Source of the DNA: Variovorax paradoxus | Lineage (GTDB): Bacteria; Pseudomonadota; Gammaproteobacteria; Burkholderiales; Burkholderiaceae_C | Length of the DNA stretch: 64,000 nt | Assembly (NCBI RefSeq): GCF_024734665.1 | Contig: NZ_CP102931.1 | Span: forward strand, 3,532,001-3,596,000 | Direction: 5' to 3' | Shown here: piece after piece, positions 8,338-17,125 of the stretch | How the letters are laid out: the number at the start of each line of letters is the position of its first letter | How positions within the stretch are numbered: the first letter of the stretch is position 1 | Position numbers and translations under genes: made by a program | Notes under the pieces: generated by a model | Database searches by the model: none | The model's input: only the letters and a program-made list of their open reading frames with translations | What the model was told of the DNA's origin: nothing

Positions 8338-8891
8338 GGCCCTTTGCGCGCTGAACGCGCTTTCTGCAGCAGAAGTTCCGCTTCAGTGGAAGAAATCCGT
8401 CCTTGCGCCACCAGCTTCTTGAGCCTGCGCTCATCGGCTCGATCGAAAGCGTCCTGAAGAAGGATCATCTTGCGCTTCCTGCACGGATCGCACCCATAGT
8501 AGCTTTCAGGAACACCGGTAGGTTCGAGTTTGGCGTTCGCTTCGAAGATGTTGATCCTCCCCGTGGGCTCGACTCCGATGACGATGATCTTTCCATTTCT
8601 GAAAATGACGGAAGCACCACCCGAACACCCTGTCCTCTCCGTCTCCTCGCTGAAAAACGCTTTCTTTGTGACCCTGCGTATATGCTGCAGCGCATATCGC
8701 ACGTCTTCTTCGGTCAGGACGACATCGGAGCAATCTAGGAGATTTTTGTCTTCCCACACAGACCCGCTGGAGGGCTCGACGACTTCGATCTTCCTTACGG
8801 AATCAAGCGGGTATCGCTTGTCGGCCGCATGAGTCGGGACAGCTGTTGCAGTTGCAACCAACGCCATCAAGAGGATGCTGACTTTGCTCAT
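8334..8891 (-). CDS. secreted four-cysteine protein, type B (module 1); candidate immunity protein
   Basis: A 185-residue protein of unrecognised family. The signal peptide ends THA before ADKRYP. Mature features match type A: cysteines in LLDCSD, TGCSGG and YGCDPC, the conserved block VLTEEDVRYAL, and a charged C-terminal tail with DRADERRLKK. The specific N-terminal segment PLDSVRKIE is shared with the type B protein of module 2 (39457-40005), which identifies it as type B. Its ATG overlaps the amidase stop by 4 bp and its stop overlaps the type A start by 4 bp, so all three genes are coupled. A binding or inhibitory role toward the amidase is inferred from this arrangement. Confidence 0.75.
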   Translation of the reverse strand: MSKVSILLMALVATATAVPTHAADKRYPLDSVRKIEVVEPSSGSVWEDKNLLDCSDVVLTEEDVRYALQHIRRVTKKAFFSEETERTGCSGGASVIFRNGKIIVIGVEPTGRINIFEANAKLEPTGVPESYYGCDPCRKRKMILLQDAFDRADERRLKKLVAQGRISSTEAELLLQKARSARKGP

Positions 8892-9553
8892 GGTGTGGGT
8901 ATGGGGAGTGTCCAGTTCGCGCCTTGCGCCTCGGTAATGTTCTTTCTACTGACCTCAGTGTGGCGGAAGACCTCGCTCGTTGCGATTTGCATCGAGTTTT
9001 GAAGCACGTGAACGAGCCACGAGAGCGCTTGGTTCTGGGCGGCCGTTGGAGCAGGAAAAATACCAGCCTCTCCTCGCAAATCGTCCGGGGTCATTTCTCT
9101 TTGTTTGATAGTCGGCTTGAATCCTTCCGGTAGCCTTGCCCTTCCAACCATCTCGATCCCAATGGCCTCCATGTTGCTGGGATACCGATCACTAGGTGCC
9201 TTGCGCATCTCGATGCGATGCATCGCGGTCGCTCCCACCTTCTCGGGAAAGTCACGCAGAGCGCACTTCTTGATGACAAGGCATCGCGCCTTCAACGGCC
9301 CCACATGATTCGTCCGCTGATAAATCGCCGCCGTCTGATAGATGGTCCCATCCTTGTCGATAAGAAAGTGCGCGCCGTTCGCCTTCGGCTGCTTGTAGCT
9401 GTTCAATGAAGACGCCGAAGTATCGGCGTCGGTCTGGTGCACGACGATGCCGGTAATTGCTCCGACCCGTTTCCCTCGTTCAATCTGTGGGCTGCGAGCA
9501 TGCCTGACTCGCGCGTGACTGATCATTCCGTGTTCGTCAATTTCAACGAGCAT
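8888..9553 (-). CDS. Amidase_2 / PGRP-like N-acetylmuramoyl-L-alanine amidase (module 1); candidate toxin
   Basis: Predicted zinc amidase of 221 residues that would cut the bond between N-acetylmuramic acid and L-alanine in peptidoglycan. Visible family elements are His39 in VVHQTD, NGAHFLIDKDGTIYQ, His82 in TNHVG, Glu133 in IGIEMVG (matching the catalytic Glu of AmpD), and His198 in VFRHTEVSRKN with a following Lys and a Glu in ITEAQG. The last Glu stands where many relatives have Asp or Cys as third zinc ligand. A roughly 45-residue insertion separates NHVG from the GIE strand. No signal peptide is present. It is about 78% identical by my count to the module 2 copy. The MLVE start is preferred because both copies share it with an AGGG-type ribosome site, while upstream frames disagree. 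Confidence 0.85.
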   Translation of the reverse strand: MLVEIDEHGMISHARVRHARSPQIERGKRVGAITGIVVHQTDADTSASSLNSYKQPKANGAHFLIDKDGTIYQTAAIYQRTNHVGPLKARCLVIKKCALRDFPEKVGATAMHRIEMRKAPSDRYPSNMEAIGIEMVGRARLPEGFKPTIKQREMTPDDLRGEAGIFPAPTAAQNQALSWLVHVLQNSMQIATSEVFRHTEVSRKNITEAQGANWTLPIPTP

Positions 9554-9648
9554 GGGGTTCCGCCCTGATGTGTTTGATTGAATGCCGACTCTTCGCGAGG
9601 TGTGTCCGCGCATCGATGAACAACACGGATCACGACCTCGCGGCGCAT
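9523..9648 (-). other. conserved short reading frame overlapping the amidase start (module 1)
   Basis: A 41-codon frame beginning MRREVV starts at 9648, 95 bp before the amidase ATG, and stops inside the amidase gene. The corresponding stretch of module 2 (38121-38216) encodes nearly the same first 25 residues, and most of the differences are synonymous. This suggests past or present translation. In module 2 the distance is 96 bp and the frame runs straight into the amidase; here it is one base out. It may be a leader peptide or the remains of an N-terminal extension. Confidence 0.4.
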
Positions 9649-9651
9649 GCT
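9554..9651 (-). repeat. conserved 5' leader of amidase module, copy 1
   Basis: About 98 bp upstream of the amidase gene are clearly similar to 38118-38216 in inverted orientation. Similarity starts abruptly at AGCATGCGCCGCGAGG and continues into the coding region. It marks the outer edge of the duplicated module. Beyond it, 9652-9769 shows no recognisable gene. Confidence 0.75.
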
Positions 9652-9769
9652 ATGGCGAGGTATTCAAAAGGGAGGAAGAGCTTTAAAAGATTCGATCGAT
9701 TCCCAAAATTCAGCACAGTCAACGAATGGATGGCCTGTAAACCACTGCAAACGCATCACCCCAGAAACG

Positions 9770-9800
9770 AAAAAACCCGGCGCCATGACAGCGCCGGGTT
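9770..9800 (-). terminator. intrinsic terminator after molbindin gene
   Basis: On the minus strand a strong 10-bp stem AACCCGGCGC/GCGCCGGGTT with a seven-base loop (9774-9800) is followed by a T-run (9770-9775). It lies about 25 bp after the molbindin stop and closes the long minus-strand sulfur region. Confidence 0.88.
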
Positions 9801-9822
9801 GTCGCAGATGCCCGAGGGTCCG

Positions 9823-10038
9823 TCAGAGCTTCGCGATCGAAACCTCGGTCGACTTCACGAGCGCGACCACGTCGGAGCCCACCTTCAGTTGCAGCTCGTC
9901 GACCGAGCGCGTGGTGATGACCGAGGTGACGATGCCCCAGGCGGTTTCGACATCGACTTCGGAGACGACGTCGCCGCGGATGATCTCGCGGACCTTGCCC
10001 TTGAACTGGTTGCGCACGTTGATGGCTTGGATGGACAT
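9823..10038 (-). CDS. molbindin-like TOBE-domain protein (Mop)
   Basis: A single TOBE/Mop domain of 71 residues. The sequence begins MSIQAINVRNQFKGKV and carries the family-typical G-D-V-V-S-E-V-D-V stretch and the closing SVDELQLKVGSDVVALVKSTEV. Such proteins assemble as hexamers and bind molybdate or tungstate in the cytoplasm. It is the last gene before a strong terminator and 54 bp after a nitroreductase gene. Molybdate and sulfate are chemically similar and the gene sits in a sulfur locus, so buffering of oxyanions is possible. The window also holds a molybdoenzyme gene (28384-29175), but that is far away. Confidence 0.9.
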   Translation of the reverse strand: MSIQAINVRNQFKGKVREIIRGDVVSEVDVETAWGIVTSVITTRSVDELQLKVGSDVVALVKSTEVSIAKL

Positions 10039-10092
10039 GATGGTTTCTCTTTCAGGTTGAAGCGGGAATGAATGGATGAATGGGCCGTGTCG

Positions 10093-10689
10093 TCAGACGA
10101 TCTCGGCCACGTCGTCGAACGCCAGCCGCGGCCCGCGCTCGAAAGTGCCGGCGTGGTCTGCCACGCCGAGGTTGACGAGGAAGTTGGCGCGGTAGCGCCC
10201 GTCGGGGAAGAAGGCCTTGTCGACCAGGTCGGCGTTGAAGCCCGACTGGGGCCCCGCGTCGAGCCCCAGCGAGCGCGCCGCCAGGATCAGGTAGGCACCC
10301 TGCAGGCTGCTGTTGCGGAAGGCCGTGGCCTGTGCGGCTTCGGCGCTCTTCTCGAAGAAGGGCTTGGCGTCGTAGGCCGGGAACTGCGTGGGCAGGTGCT
10401 CGAAGAAGCGCGTGTCGTGCGCCACGATCACCGTGACGCCGGCCGCCAGTGTCTGCGCGGTGTTGCCTGCAGACACGGCCGGCTTCAGCTTCGCCTTTGC
10501 TTCTTCGCTGCGCACGAACACGTAGCGAGCCGGCTGGGCGTTGTAGGCGGTCGGGCCCCACTTCAGCAGGTCGTAGAGCTTGTGGATCAGCTCGTCGGTC
10601 ACGGGCACGGGCCTGAACGCGTGCACGGTGCGGGCCTTGCGGAACAGCTGGTCCAGCGCGGCTTCGGGGATGGCTTGCAGTGTGGTCAT
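10093..10689 (-). CDS. nitroreductase family protein, RutE/HadB-like
   Basis: Flavin-dependent oxidoreductase of 198 residues. It matches the RutE-like branch (malonic semialdehyde reductase or NADH dehydrogenase/NAD(P)H nitroreductase), with the FMN-binding start [12 protein letters not shown], the block [20 protein letters not shown] and the late segment RANFLVNLG. The cytoplasmic dimer would reduce an aldehyde, quinone or nitro compound with NAD(P)H. It follows metY by 16 bp. Pyrimidine-degradation genes that accompany true RutE are absent, so I do not assign that function. A link to flavin or sulfur chemistry is only contextual. Confidence 0.83.
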   Translation of the reverse strand: MTTLQAIPEAALDQLFRKARTVHAFRPVPVTDELIHKLYDLLKWGPTAYNAQPARYVFVRSEEAKAKLKPAVSAGNTAQTLAAGVTVIVAHDTRFFEHLPTQFPAYDAKPFFEKSAEAAQATAFRNSSLQGAYLILAARSLGLDAGPQSGFNADLVDKAFFPDGRYRANFLVNLGVADHAGTFERGPRLAFDDVAEIV

Positions 10690-10705
10690 TTCTTCAGAAG
10701 GCCTT

Positions 10706-11995
10706 TCAGTTCGATGCGGCGGCGAGCGCCTGGTCGAGGTCGGCGATCAGGTCGTCGATGTGCTCGATGCCGACGGACAGGCGCACGGTGTCTTCGGTCA
10801 CGCCGGCCTTCGCCAGCTCTTCGGGCGACAGCTGCCGGTGCGTGGTCGAGGCCGGGTGCGTGGCCAGCGAGCGCACGTCGCCGATGTTCACGAGGCGCGT
10901 GAAGAGCTTCAGCGCATCGAGGAACTTCGCCCCACCCTCGCGACCTGCGCCGATGCCGAAGGTCAGCACGCCGCTGGAGCGGCCGCCGAAGTATTTCTTC
11001 GCCAGCGGGTAGTCGGGGTGGTCTTCGAGCGCCGCGTAGTTCACCCAGTTCACGGCCTTGCTCTGCTTCAGGTGCTGCGCCACCGCGAGTGCGTTGCTGC
11101 TGATGCGGTCCATGCGCAGTGCCAGCGTCTCGATGCCCTGCAGGATCAGGAAGGCGTTGAACGGCGAGATGGCCGCACCGGTATTGCGCAGCGGCACCAC
11201 GCGCGCACGACCGATGTAGGCGGCCGGGCCCAGCGCCTCGGTGTAGACCACGCCGTGGTAGCTCACGTCAGGCTCGTTCAGGCGCCTGAAGCGCTGCTTG
11301 TGCTCGGCCCACGGGAACTTGCCCGAATCGACGATGGCACCGCCGATGCTGGTGCCGTGGCCGCCCAGGTATTTGGTGAGCGAGTGCACCACGATGTCGG
11401 CGCCGTGTTCGATCGGCCGGCTCAGGTACGGCGAAGGCACTGTGTTGTCGACGATCAGCGGCACGCCGTGGCGATGCGCGATCTCGGCAATGGCCGCAAT
11501 GTCGGTCACGTTGCCCGCCGGGTTGCCCAGCGATTCGACGAACACCGCCTTGGTCTTCTCGTCGAACAGCTTCTCGAAGCTCGTCGGATCGCGGTGGTCC
11601 GCGAAGCGCGTGGTGATGCCGAACTGCGGCAGCGTGTGGGCGAACAGGTTGTAGGTGCCGCCATACAGCGCGGTGCTGCTGATGATGTTGTCGCCGGCCT
11701 CGGCGATGGTCTGGATCGCGTAGGTCACGGCCGCCTGGCCCGAGGCCAGGGCCAGCGCCGCAATGCCGCCTTCAAGCGCGGCCACGCGCTGCTCCAGCAC
11801 GTCCTGCGTGGGGTTGTTGATGCGGGTGTAGATGTTGCCCGGCACCTTCAGGTCGAACAGGTCCGCGCCGTGCTGCGCGCTGTCGAAGGCATAGGCCACC
11901 GTCTGGTAGATCGGCGGCGCCACTGCGCGGGTGGTCGGTTCGGGCGAGTAGCCGGCGTGCACCGACAGGGTTTCAAATTTCCAGTTCTGCGACAT
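10706..11995 (-). CDS. metY: O-acetylhomoserine sulfhydrylase (aminocarboxypropyltransferase)
   Basis: PLP enzyme of 429 residues in the Cys/Met metabolism family. It joins O-acetylhomoserine with sulfide or methanethiol to give homocysteine or methionine. The start [15 protein letters not shown] is the standard MetY beginning and has an AAAGG ribosome site. The PLP lysine is in [13 protein letters not shown], with the family segments [11 protein letters not shown] and [17 protein letters not shown]. Length is normal. It lies 38 bp after ssuB in the same direction, so sulfite-derived sulfide from sulfonates could be used directly for methionine. Methionine gamma-lyase is a less likely alternative given the length and N-terminus. 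Confidence 0.92.
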   Translation of the reverse strand: MSQNWKFETLSVHAGYSPEPTTRAVAPPIYQTVAYAFDSAQHGADLFDLKVPGNIYTRINNPTQDVLEQRVAALEGGIAALALASGQAAVTYAIQTIAEAGDNIISSTALYGGTYNLFAHTLPQFGITTRFADHRDPTSFEKLFDEKTKAVFVESLGNPAGNVTDIAAIAEIAHRHGVPLIVDNTVPSPYLSRPIEHGADIVVHSLTKYLGGHGTSIGGAIVDSGKFPWAEHKQRFRRLNEPDVSYHGVVYTEALGPAAYIGRARVVPLRNTGAAISPFNAFLILQGIETLALRMDRISSNALAVAQHLKQSKAVNWVNYAALEDHPDYPLAKKYFGGRSSGVLTFGIGAGREGGAKFLDALKLFTRLVNIGDVRSLATHPASTTHRQLSPEELAKAGVTEDTVRLSVGIEHIDDLIADLDQALAAASN

Positions 11996-12033
11996 GCGAC
12001 TGCCTTTCAAGGGGGTGGATGGATGAAAGAAGC

Positions 12034-12864
12034 TCAGATCGCCCAGCGCAATGCATGCGCGGGGGTGCTGAGCCAGCTTGCGTCGGTGCTCTCTGGCGCG
12101 GTGTCTTCCGGCTTCTGCAGCACCCTGTCGAGGATTCGTTTTTCAATGGCCGCGAAGGCCGGGTCGCCCTGCGAGCGCGGGCGGGCCAGCGCGATGTTCT
12201 CGTCGAGCGCGATGCGGCCGTCTTCGATGAGGATCACGCGGTCGGCCAGCGCCACGGCCTCCTGCACGTCATGCGTCACCAGCAAAGCGGTGAAGCGGTG
12301 GCGCTGCCACAGGTTCTCGATGAGGCGGTGCATCTCGATGCGCGTCAGCGCATCCAGCGCCCCCAGCGGCTCGTCGAGCAGCAGCAGGCGCGGGTGATGC
12401 ACCAGCGCGCGGGCCAGTGCCACGCGCTGCCGCTGGCCGCCCGACAGGCGCGCCGGCCATTCGTTCTCGCGGTCGGCCAGGCCGACTTGCGCCAGCACTT
12501 CCTTGCCGCGCGCCTTGGCATCGTTGGGCAGGCCCAGCGTCACGTTGTCGAGCACGCGCCGCCACGGCAGCAGGCGCGCCTCCTGGAACATGATGCGGGT
12601 GTCGTCGTGCAGGCCATGCACGGCCTTGCCGTCGGTGTAGAGGCCACCGGCGCTCGGCTCCTCCAGCCCCGCGATGAGCCGCAGCAGCGTGCTCTTGCCG
12701 CAGCCGCTGCGCCCGACGATGGCGATGAACTGGCCCGGCTCGATGGTCAGGCGCGTGTTGCGCAGCACTTCGCGCGCACCGTAGCGCTTGTGCAGGCCGC
12801 GCGCTTCGAGGCGCACGCCGCCGGCGATGGCCTGGGGTTGGATGTCTTTCAGGACGGCACTCAT
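12034..12864 (-). CDS. ssuB: aliphatic sulfonate ABC transporter ATPase
   Basis: ATPase of 276 residues energising sulfonate uptake. Walker A is GRSGCGKST, the Q-loop region reads [17 protein letters not shown] (the SsuB hallmark), the signature is [16 protein letters not shown] and Walker B is [12 protein letters not shown], followed by [10 protein letters not shown]. The start MSAVLKDI lies 5 bp after the stop of the binding protein gene. It is the last of the ssu genes proper and is followed by metY. Its permease partner is at 13849-14697. Confidence 0.92.
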   Translation of the reverse strand: MSAVLKDIQPQAIAGGVRLEARGLHKRYGAREVLRNTRLTIEPGQFIAIVGRSGCGKSTLLRLIAGLEEPSAGGLYTDGKAVHGLHDDTRIMFQEARLLPWRRVLDNVTLGLPNDAKARGKEVLAQVGLADRENEWPARLSGGQRQRVALARALVHHPRLLLLDEPLGALDALTRIEMHRLIENLWQRHRFTALLVTHDVQEAVALADRVILIEDGRIALDENIALARPRSQGDPAFAAIEKRILDRVLQKPEDTAPESTDASWLSTPAHALRWAI

Positions 12865-12869
12865 GGGCT

Positions 12870-13838
12870 TCAGGCTCCGGGTTTGAACAGCGCCACGTTC
12901 AGCGCATCGATTTTTCGGGGGAGCAGCTTTTCCGTGAAGAAGGCATCGGCGATGCGCTGCTGCTCGGTCAGGGCCTCGGCCACCACCGGACGCACGGCAT
13001 AGCTGCGGCGGCTGTTGGCCTGCTCGATGGTTGCGGCGTCCAGGCCCCACACGGGCGACAGCAGCGCGGCCGCGTCCTTCGGGTTCTGCTTGACCCACTT
13101 GCCGGTCTTCTCGAGCTCGGCGTAGACCGCGCGCAGCACGTCGGGCCGCGCCTTCGCGAACTTGGTGCTCGCAAGGTAGTAGCGCTGGTACGAGGCGATG
13201 CCCGCACCATCCGCCAGCACGCGCACCTTCGACTGCCGCTGCGCGGCAGCAAGGAACGGGTCCCACACCACCCATGCGTCGATGGCGCCCTTCTCGAAGG
13301 CGGCGCGGCCATCGGCCGGCGTGAGGTAGGCGGGCTCGATGTCCTTGAACGACAGGCCGGCCTTGTCGAGTGCGGCGATCAGCAGGTAGTGCGCGCCGGC
13401 GGCCTTGGCGAAGCCGACCTTCTTGCCTTTCAGATCGGCCACGGTCTTGATCGGCGAGTCTTCCCGCACCACGATGGCCTGTGCAGCGGGCGACGGTGCT
13501 TCCTGAGCGATGAAGGTCAGGTCTGCTCCGGCGGCTTGCGCAAACACGGGTACGGTGTCGGCCACGTCGGCGCTGATGTCGAGGTTGTCGAGGTTCAGCG
13601 CTTCAAGCAGCGGCAGGCCGCTGGTGAACTCATGCCAGCTCAGCGTGACGTTGAGCGGCGCGAGTTGCTTTTCGAGCGCGCCCTGCGCCTTGAGTACGGC
13701 GATCAGCGTCGACGACTTCTGGTAGCCGAGCCGTACGGTCGCGGGCCGGGCGGCCACGCCCTGTGCGAGCACCGCGCTGGCGCCAAGCGCGCCCAGCGTG
13801 GCGATGACGGTGCGACGGGAAACATGGAATTGCGTCAT
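12870..13838 (-). CDS. ssuA: sulfonate-binding protein SsuA, second copy in operon
   Basis: Periplasmic sulfonate-binding protein of 322 residues. The signal peptide ends near [10 protein letters not shown] (about 25-30) after the twin-arginine-like start [19 protein letters not shown]. Family segments are [27 protein letters not shown] and the SsuA-typical [12 protein letters not shown]. It lies between ssuC and ssuB. A related SsuA is encoded upstream at 15876-16832, so the operon has two binding proteins for one permease/ATPase pair. Probably they widen the range of sulfonates or esters taken up. Confidence 0.9.
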   Translation of the reverse strand: MTQFHVSRRTVIATLGALGASAVLAQGVAARPATVRLGYQKSSTLIAVLKAQGALEKQLAPLNVTLSWHEFTSGLPLLEALNLDNLDISADVADTVPVFAQAAGADLTFIAQEAPSPAAQAIVVREDSPIKTVADLKGKKVGFAKAAGAHYLLIAALDKAGLSFKDIEPAYLTPADGRAAFEKGAIDAWVVWDPFLAAAQRQSKVRVLADGAGIASYQRYYLASTKFAKARPDVLRAVYAELEKTGKWVKQNPKDAAALLSPVWGLDAATIEQANSRRSYAVRPVVAEALTEQQRIADAFFTEKLLPRKIDALNVALFKPGA

Positions 13839-13848
13839 GCCCCTGCCC

Positions 13849-14697
13849 TCACTTCGCCTTCTTCTGGTAGCCCGGGTGCCACCGCAGCCACCATTGCTCC
13901 AGCCCGCGCGCGAACAGGTCGGCCAGCTTGCCGAGCAGCGCGTACAGCAGGATGCCCACCAGCACGATGTCGGTCTGCAGGAACTCGCGGGCGTTCATCG
14001 TGAGGTAGCCGATGCCGGCCTGCGCCGAGATGGTCTCCGCCACGATCAGGATCACCCACATCAGGCCCAGCGAGAAGCGCAGGCCCACGAGGATCGACGA
14101 CAGCGCACCCGGCAGGATCACCTCGCGGTACAACTGCCAGCGCGACAGACCGTAGGTGCGCCCCATCTCGATCAGTTGCGGATCGACGTTGCGGATGCCA
14201 TGGAAGGTGTTCAGGTAGATCGGAAAGAACACCGACACCGAAATCAAGAACAGCTTGGCCGATTCGTCGATGCCAAACCACAGGATCACCAGCGGAATCA
14301 GCGCCAGCGCCGGAATGTTGCGCACCATCTGGATGGTGGAGTCGAGCAGCGTCTCGGCGAACTTCACCGAACCCGTGAGCAAGCCGAGCGCAAGCCCCGC
14401 CCCACCTCCGATGGCCAGCCCCGCGAGCGCGCGGCCCGCGCTGACCTTCACGTGCGTCCACAGCTCGCCCGACACTGTGAGGCTCCACGCAGCCTTGACC
14501 ACGTCGACCGGCGCCGGCAGCACGCGCGTGCTGAGCCAGCCTAGCGACGACGCGATCTGCCAGAAGACGATGAGCCCGACCGGCACGAGCCACGGCACCA
14601 GCCGCCCGGCGACGTTGGCAGCAAAGCTCCTGAACGCGTTGCCCGCGTTGTTCTCGGTGGGTGCCACGGCCGGCAGCTCCTGAACTTGTTCGGTCAT
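13849..14697 (-). CDS. ssuC: aliphatic sulfonate ABC transporter permease
   Basis: Inner-membrane permease of 282 residues with about six spans, starting with a long acidic N-terminus (MTEQVQELPAVAPTENN). The coupling loop is in IEMGRTYGLSRWQLYREVILPGAL. The SsuC-typical ending NAREFLQTDIVLVGILLYALLG is present. It is 9 bp from ssuD on one side and 10 bp from the second ssuA on the other, so it lies within the ssu operon. It should pair with SsuB at 12034-12864. Confidence 0.92.
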   Translation of the reverse strand: MTEQVQELPAVAPTENNAGNAFRSFAANVAGRLVPWLVPVGLIVFWQIASSLGWLSTRVLPAPVDVVKAAWSLTVSGELWTHVKVSAGRALAGLAIGGGAGLALGLLTGSVKFAETLLDSTIQMVRNIPALALIPLVILWFGIDESAKLFLISVSVFFPIYLNTFHGIRNVDPQLIEMGRTYGLSRWQLYREVILPGALSSILVGLRFSLGLMWVILIVAETISAQAGIGYLTMNAREFLQTDIVLVGILLYALLGKLADLFARGLEQWWLRWHPGYQKKAK

Positions 14698-14706
14698 GGC
14701 GGTCCT

Positions 14707-15876
14707 TCAGCTTTGGGAGACGAGGCGCGACGGCGCATCGAGATTGGCAACGACTTCGCCGAACGGGCCGCTGAGCGAGCCGCCTGCCAGGCGCGTCTGC
14801 GCCTTGCGCGAGAGCAACGGGAACACCAGCTCTGCGAAGCGGTAAGCCTCTTCGAGATGCGGGTAGCCCGAGAGAATGAATTTGTCGAGGCCGAGCGCGG
14901 CGTACTCCTCGATGCGCGCGGCAACGGTCTTCGGATCACCCACCAACGCCGTGCCGGCACCGCCGCGCACGAGGCCCACACCAGCCCAGAGGTTCGGCGC
15001 GATTTCAAGCTCGGCGCGCGAGCGCTTCGCGCCGCCCGCATGCAGCGCGGCCATGCGGCGCTGGCCTTCGGAATCCATGCGCGCGAAGGCGGCCTGCGCA
15101 CGGATGACGGTCTCGTCGTCCACGCGGCTGATCAGTTCTTCGGCGGCCTTCCACGCGGCGTCTTCCGTCTCGCGCACGATCACGTGCAGGCGAATGCCGA
15201 ACTCGACCTTGCGGCCCTGCCGCTCGGCGCGCGCCCGCACGTCGGCGATCTTCTTCGCGACTTCCGCGGGCGGCTCTCCCCAGGTGAGGTACGCATCGAC
15301 CTGCTCCGCGGCGAGGTCGTGCGCGGCGGCGGAAGAGCCGCCGAACCACACGGGCGGATACGGCTTCTGCACCGGCGGGTAAAGCAGCTTGGCGCCCTTC
15401 ACGCTCAGGTGCTTGCCTTCGAAGTCGAAAGCCTGCCCGTCATGGCTTCGCGCAATGATCTCGCGCCAGATGCGGATGAACTCCGCCGACTGCTCGTAGC
15501 GCGACGCATGGTCGAGGTACACGCCGTCGCCTTCGAGCTCAGCCTGGTCGCCACCCGTCACGAGGTTCACAAGCAAGCGCCCGCCAGAGAGCCGGTCGAA
15601 GGTCGCGGCCATGCGCGCGGCCAGACTGGGTTGGTGCAGGCCCGGGCGCACCGCCACCAGAAACTTGAGCTTCTTCGTCGCGCCGATCAGGCTCGAAGCA
15701 ATGACCCACGGGTCTTCGCACGAGCGGCCCGTTGGAATGAGCACGCCTTCGTAGCCGAGGTTGTCGGCCGCGCCGGCAATCTGCTGCAGGTAGGCCAGGT
15801 CGATGGGGCGCGCGCCCTCGCTTGTGCCGAGGTAGCGGCTGTCGCCGTGCGTGGGGAGGAACCAGAAGATCTGCAT
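14707..15876 (-). CDS. ssuD: FMNH2-dependent alkanesulfonate monooxygenase
   Basis: Cytosolic monooxygenase of 389 residues. It uses reduced FMN and oxygen to turn C1 to longer alkanesulfonates into aldehyde and sulfite. The start [19 protein letters not shown] is diagnostic for SsuD, as are [17 protein letters not shown], the loop VNLVTGGDQ and the PPVWFGGSS segment. Length fits the family (about 380). Its ATG overlaps the stop of the upstream SsuA gene by one base (TGATG). Reduced flavin would come from the SsuE-type reductase encoded at 17126-17710 in the same direction. Confidence 0.95.
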   Translation of the reverse strand: MQIFWFLPTHGDSRYLGTSEGARPIDLAYLQQIAGAADNLGYEGVLIPTGRSCEDPWVIASSLIGATKKLKFLVAVRPGLHQPSLAARMAATFDRLSGGRLLVNLVTGGDQAELEGDGVYLDHASRYEQSAEFIRIWREIIARSHDGQAFDFEGKHLSVKGAKLLYPPVQKPYPPVWFGGSSAAAHDLAAEQVDAYLTWGEPPAEVAKKIADVRARAERQGRKVEFGIRLHVIVRETEDAAWKAAEELISRVDDETVIRAQAAFARMDSEGQRRMAALHAGGAKRSRAELEIAPNLWAGVGLVRGGAGTALVGDPKTVAARIEEYAALGLDKFILSGYPHLEEAYRFAELVFPLLSRKAQTRLAGGSLSGPFGEVVANLDAPSRLVSQS

Positions 15877-16832
15877 CACGCAATCCCCGCGCCGGCGGCT
15901 TCGAGCACGTTGATCTTTTTCGGGATCAGCTTCAGCGCGAAGAAGGTATCGGCAATCTGTTGCTGCTCGGCCAGGATTGCCTTGGTGATGGCTGCAGTGC
16001 CGTAGCCCACACGGCCCACGGACAAATCGGCCACCGGCTTCGGCAGGCCCCAGAGGGTGGCCAGCTCGGCCGCGTAGTCCCCCTTGTTGGCTTCGCCCCA
16101 GACGTCGATCTTGTTGATCTCCTCGACCGCGACGGCCAGCACGTCGGCGTTCTTTGCCACGTAGTCGAGCGACGAGAAGTAGTAGCCGCGGTTGCCGACC
16201 ACGCCGGTGGCGTCGGCCAGCACGCGCGCTTCGAGCGACTTCTCGGCTGCGGCGAGGAACGGGTCCCAGATGACCCAGGCGTCGACCGAGCCCTTCTCGA
16301 AGGCGGCGCGCGCATCGGCCGGCGGCAGGTAGACCAGGTTCAGGTCGGTGTACGGCAACCCGTGCTTTTCGGCCAGCTTGACGATGAAGTAGTGGACGTT
16401 CGAGCCCTTGTTGAGCGCGATCTTCTTGCCCTTCAGGTCGGCCACGGTCCTGATGGCCGAGCCCTTGGGCACGATCACCGCTTCCGCCCGAGGGCGCGGC
16501 ACGGTCGCGGCCACATAGGCCAGCGGCGCGCCGGCTGCCTGCGCGAAGATGGGCGGCGCCTCGCCCACGTCGCCGAAGTCGATGGAGCCGACGTTCAGCG
16601 CCTCGAGCTGCACGGGGCCGGCGGTGAACTCGGTCCACTTCACGGTCACGCCTAGAGGCGCCAGGCGCTTTTCGAGCGTGCCGCGACCCTTGAGAACGCT
16701 CAGTGGCCCCTTCTGGTTGCCGATGCGAAGCTGGCGTGCGGGCGCCTGTGCCAGCGCTGCGAACGACGGCAGTGCAACGGCGGCGGCAACGCCCTGGATC
16801 AGGCGACGTCGGGGTGCGGAAATCAATGTCAT
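15876..16832 (-). CDS. ssuA: sulfonate-binding protein SsuA, first copy in operon
   Basis: Periplasmic sulfonate-binding protein of 318 residues with a signal peptide ending near ALAQA (about residue 29). It carries [23 protein letters not shown], which is typical of SsuA, then [18 protein letters not shown] and [17 protein letters not shown]. The stop overlaps the ssuD start by one base. A 45-residue membrane protein is encoded 30 bp upstream. Together with the second copy it gives this operon two receptors. Confidence 0.92.
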   Translation of the reverse strand: MTLISAPRRRLIQGVAAAVALPSFAALAQAPARQLRIGNQKGPLSVLKGRGTLEKRLAPLGVTVKWTEFTAGPVQLEALNVGSIDFGDVGEAPPIFAQAAGAPLAYVAATVPRPRAEAVIVPKGSAIRTVADLKGKKIALNKGSNVHYFIVKLAEKHGLPYTDLNLVYLPPADARAAFEKGSVDAWVIWDPFLAAAEKSLEARVLADATGVVGNRGYYFSSLDYVAKNADVLAVAVEEINKIDVWGEANKGDYAAELATLWGLPKPVADLSVGRVGYGTAAITKAILAEQQQIADTFFALKLIPKKINVLEAAGAGIA

Positions 16833-16862
16833 GGCAATGCTTGTGTATGGATGTGCGCGCGG

Positions 16863-17000
16863 TCAGGCGGCGGCAATGAAACTCACGATCAGCGCAATGG
16901 CGCTGACGACGATGACGCTCACGGCAAGATCGCCCAGCGCGTGCCAGAGGGAGCGCGGCGAGGTGTCGAGCACGGAGTCTTCGGTGGCAACGGGGGTCAT
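16863..17000 (-). CDS. small single-span membrane protein at the head of the ssu operon
   Basis: A 45-codon frame starting [16 protein letters not shown], with one hydrophobic segment at about residues 25-45 that runs to the stop. It fills the space between the ssuE gene and the first ssuA and reads in the same direction, ending 30 bp before ssuA. I recognise no family. It could be a small regulatory or stabilising subunit of the transporter. Coding potential is supported by GC-rich third positions and by its place in the operon, but not by any homologue I can name. Confidence 0.5.
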   Translation of the reverse strand: MTPVATEDSVLDTSPRSLWHALGDLAVSVIVVSAIALIVSFIAAA

Positions 17001-17101
17001 GCGTGGATTCCTTGGTCTGCAAAAACTTCAGGCAAAAGCTGTCCCGCACCGCGCGCTGGCGGCTTTCAAAAACGGGAATGAGGGATGAGGTCTGGGCAAG
17101 C

Positions 17102-17120
17102 CGGGCTCGCAACGAGCCCG
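17102..17120 (-). terminator. hairpin between ssuE and the small membrane gene
   Basis: A perfect 8-bp stem CGGGCTCG/CGAGCCCG with a three-base loop lies directly after the ssuE stop. No T-run follows, so it may be a weak or Rho-assisted terminator, or an mRNA-stabilising 3' end that makes ssuE expression differ from the rest of the operon. Confidence 0.45.
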
Positions 17121-17125
17121 TGCTT

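Noticed and set aside
8888..9553. Reading the amidases as ordinary AmpD, the cytosolic recycling amidase
   Set aside because: AmpD does not come with coupled secreted partners, and the sequence has a long insertion and a different third-ligand region. Amidase chemistry is kept but the recycling role is not favoured.
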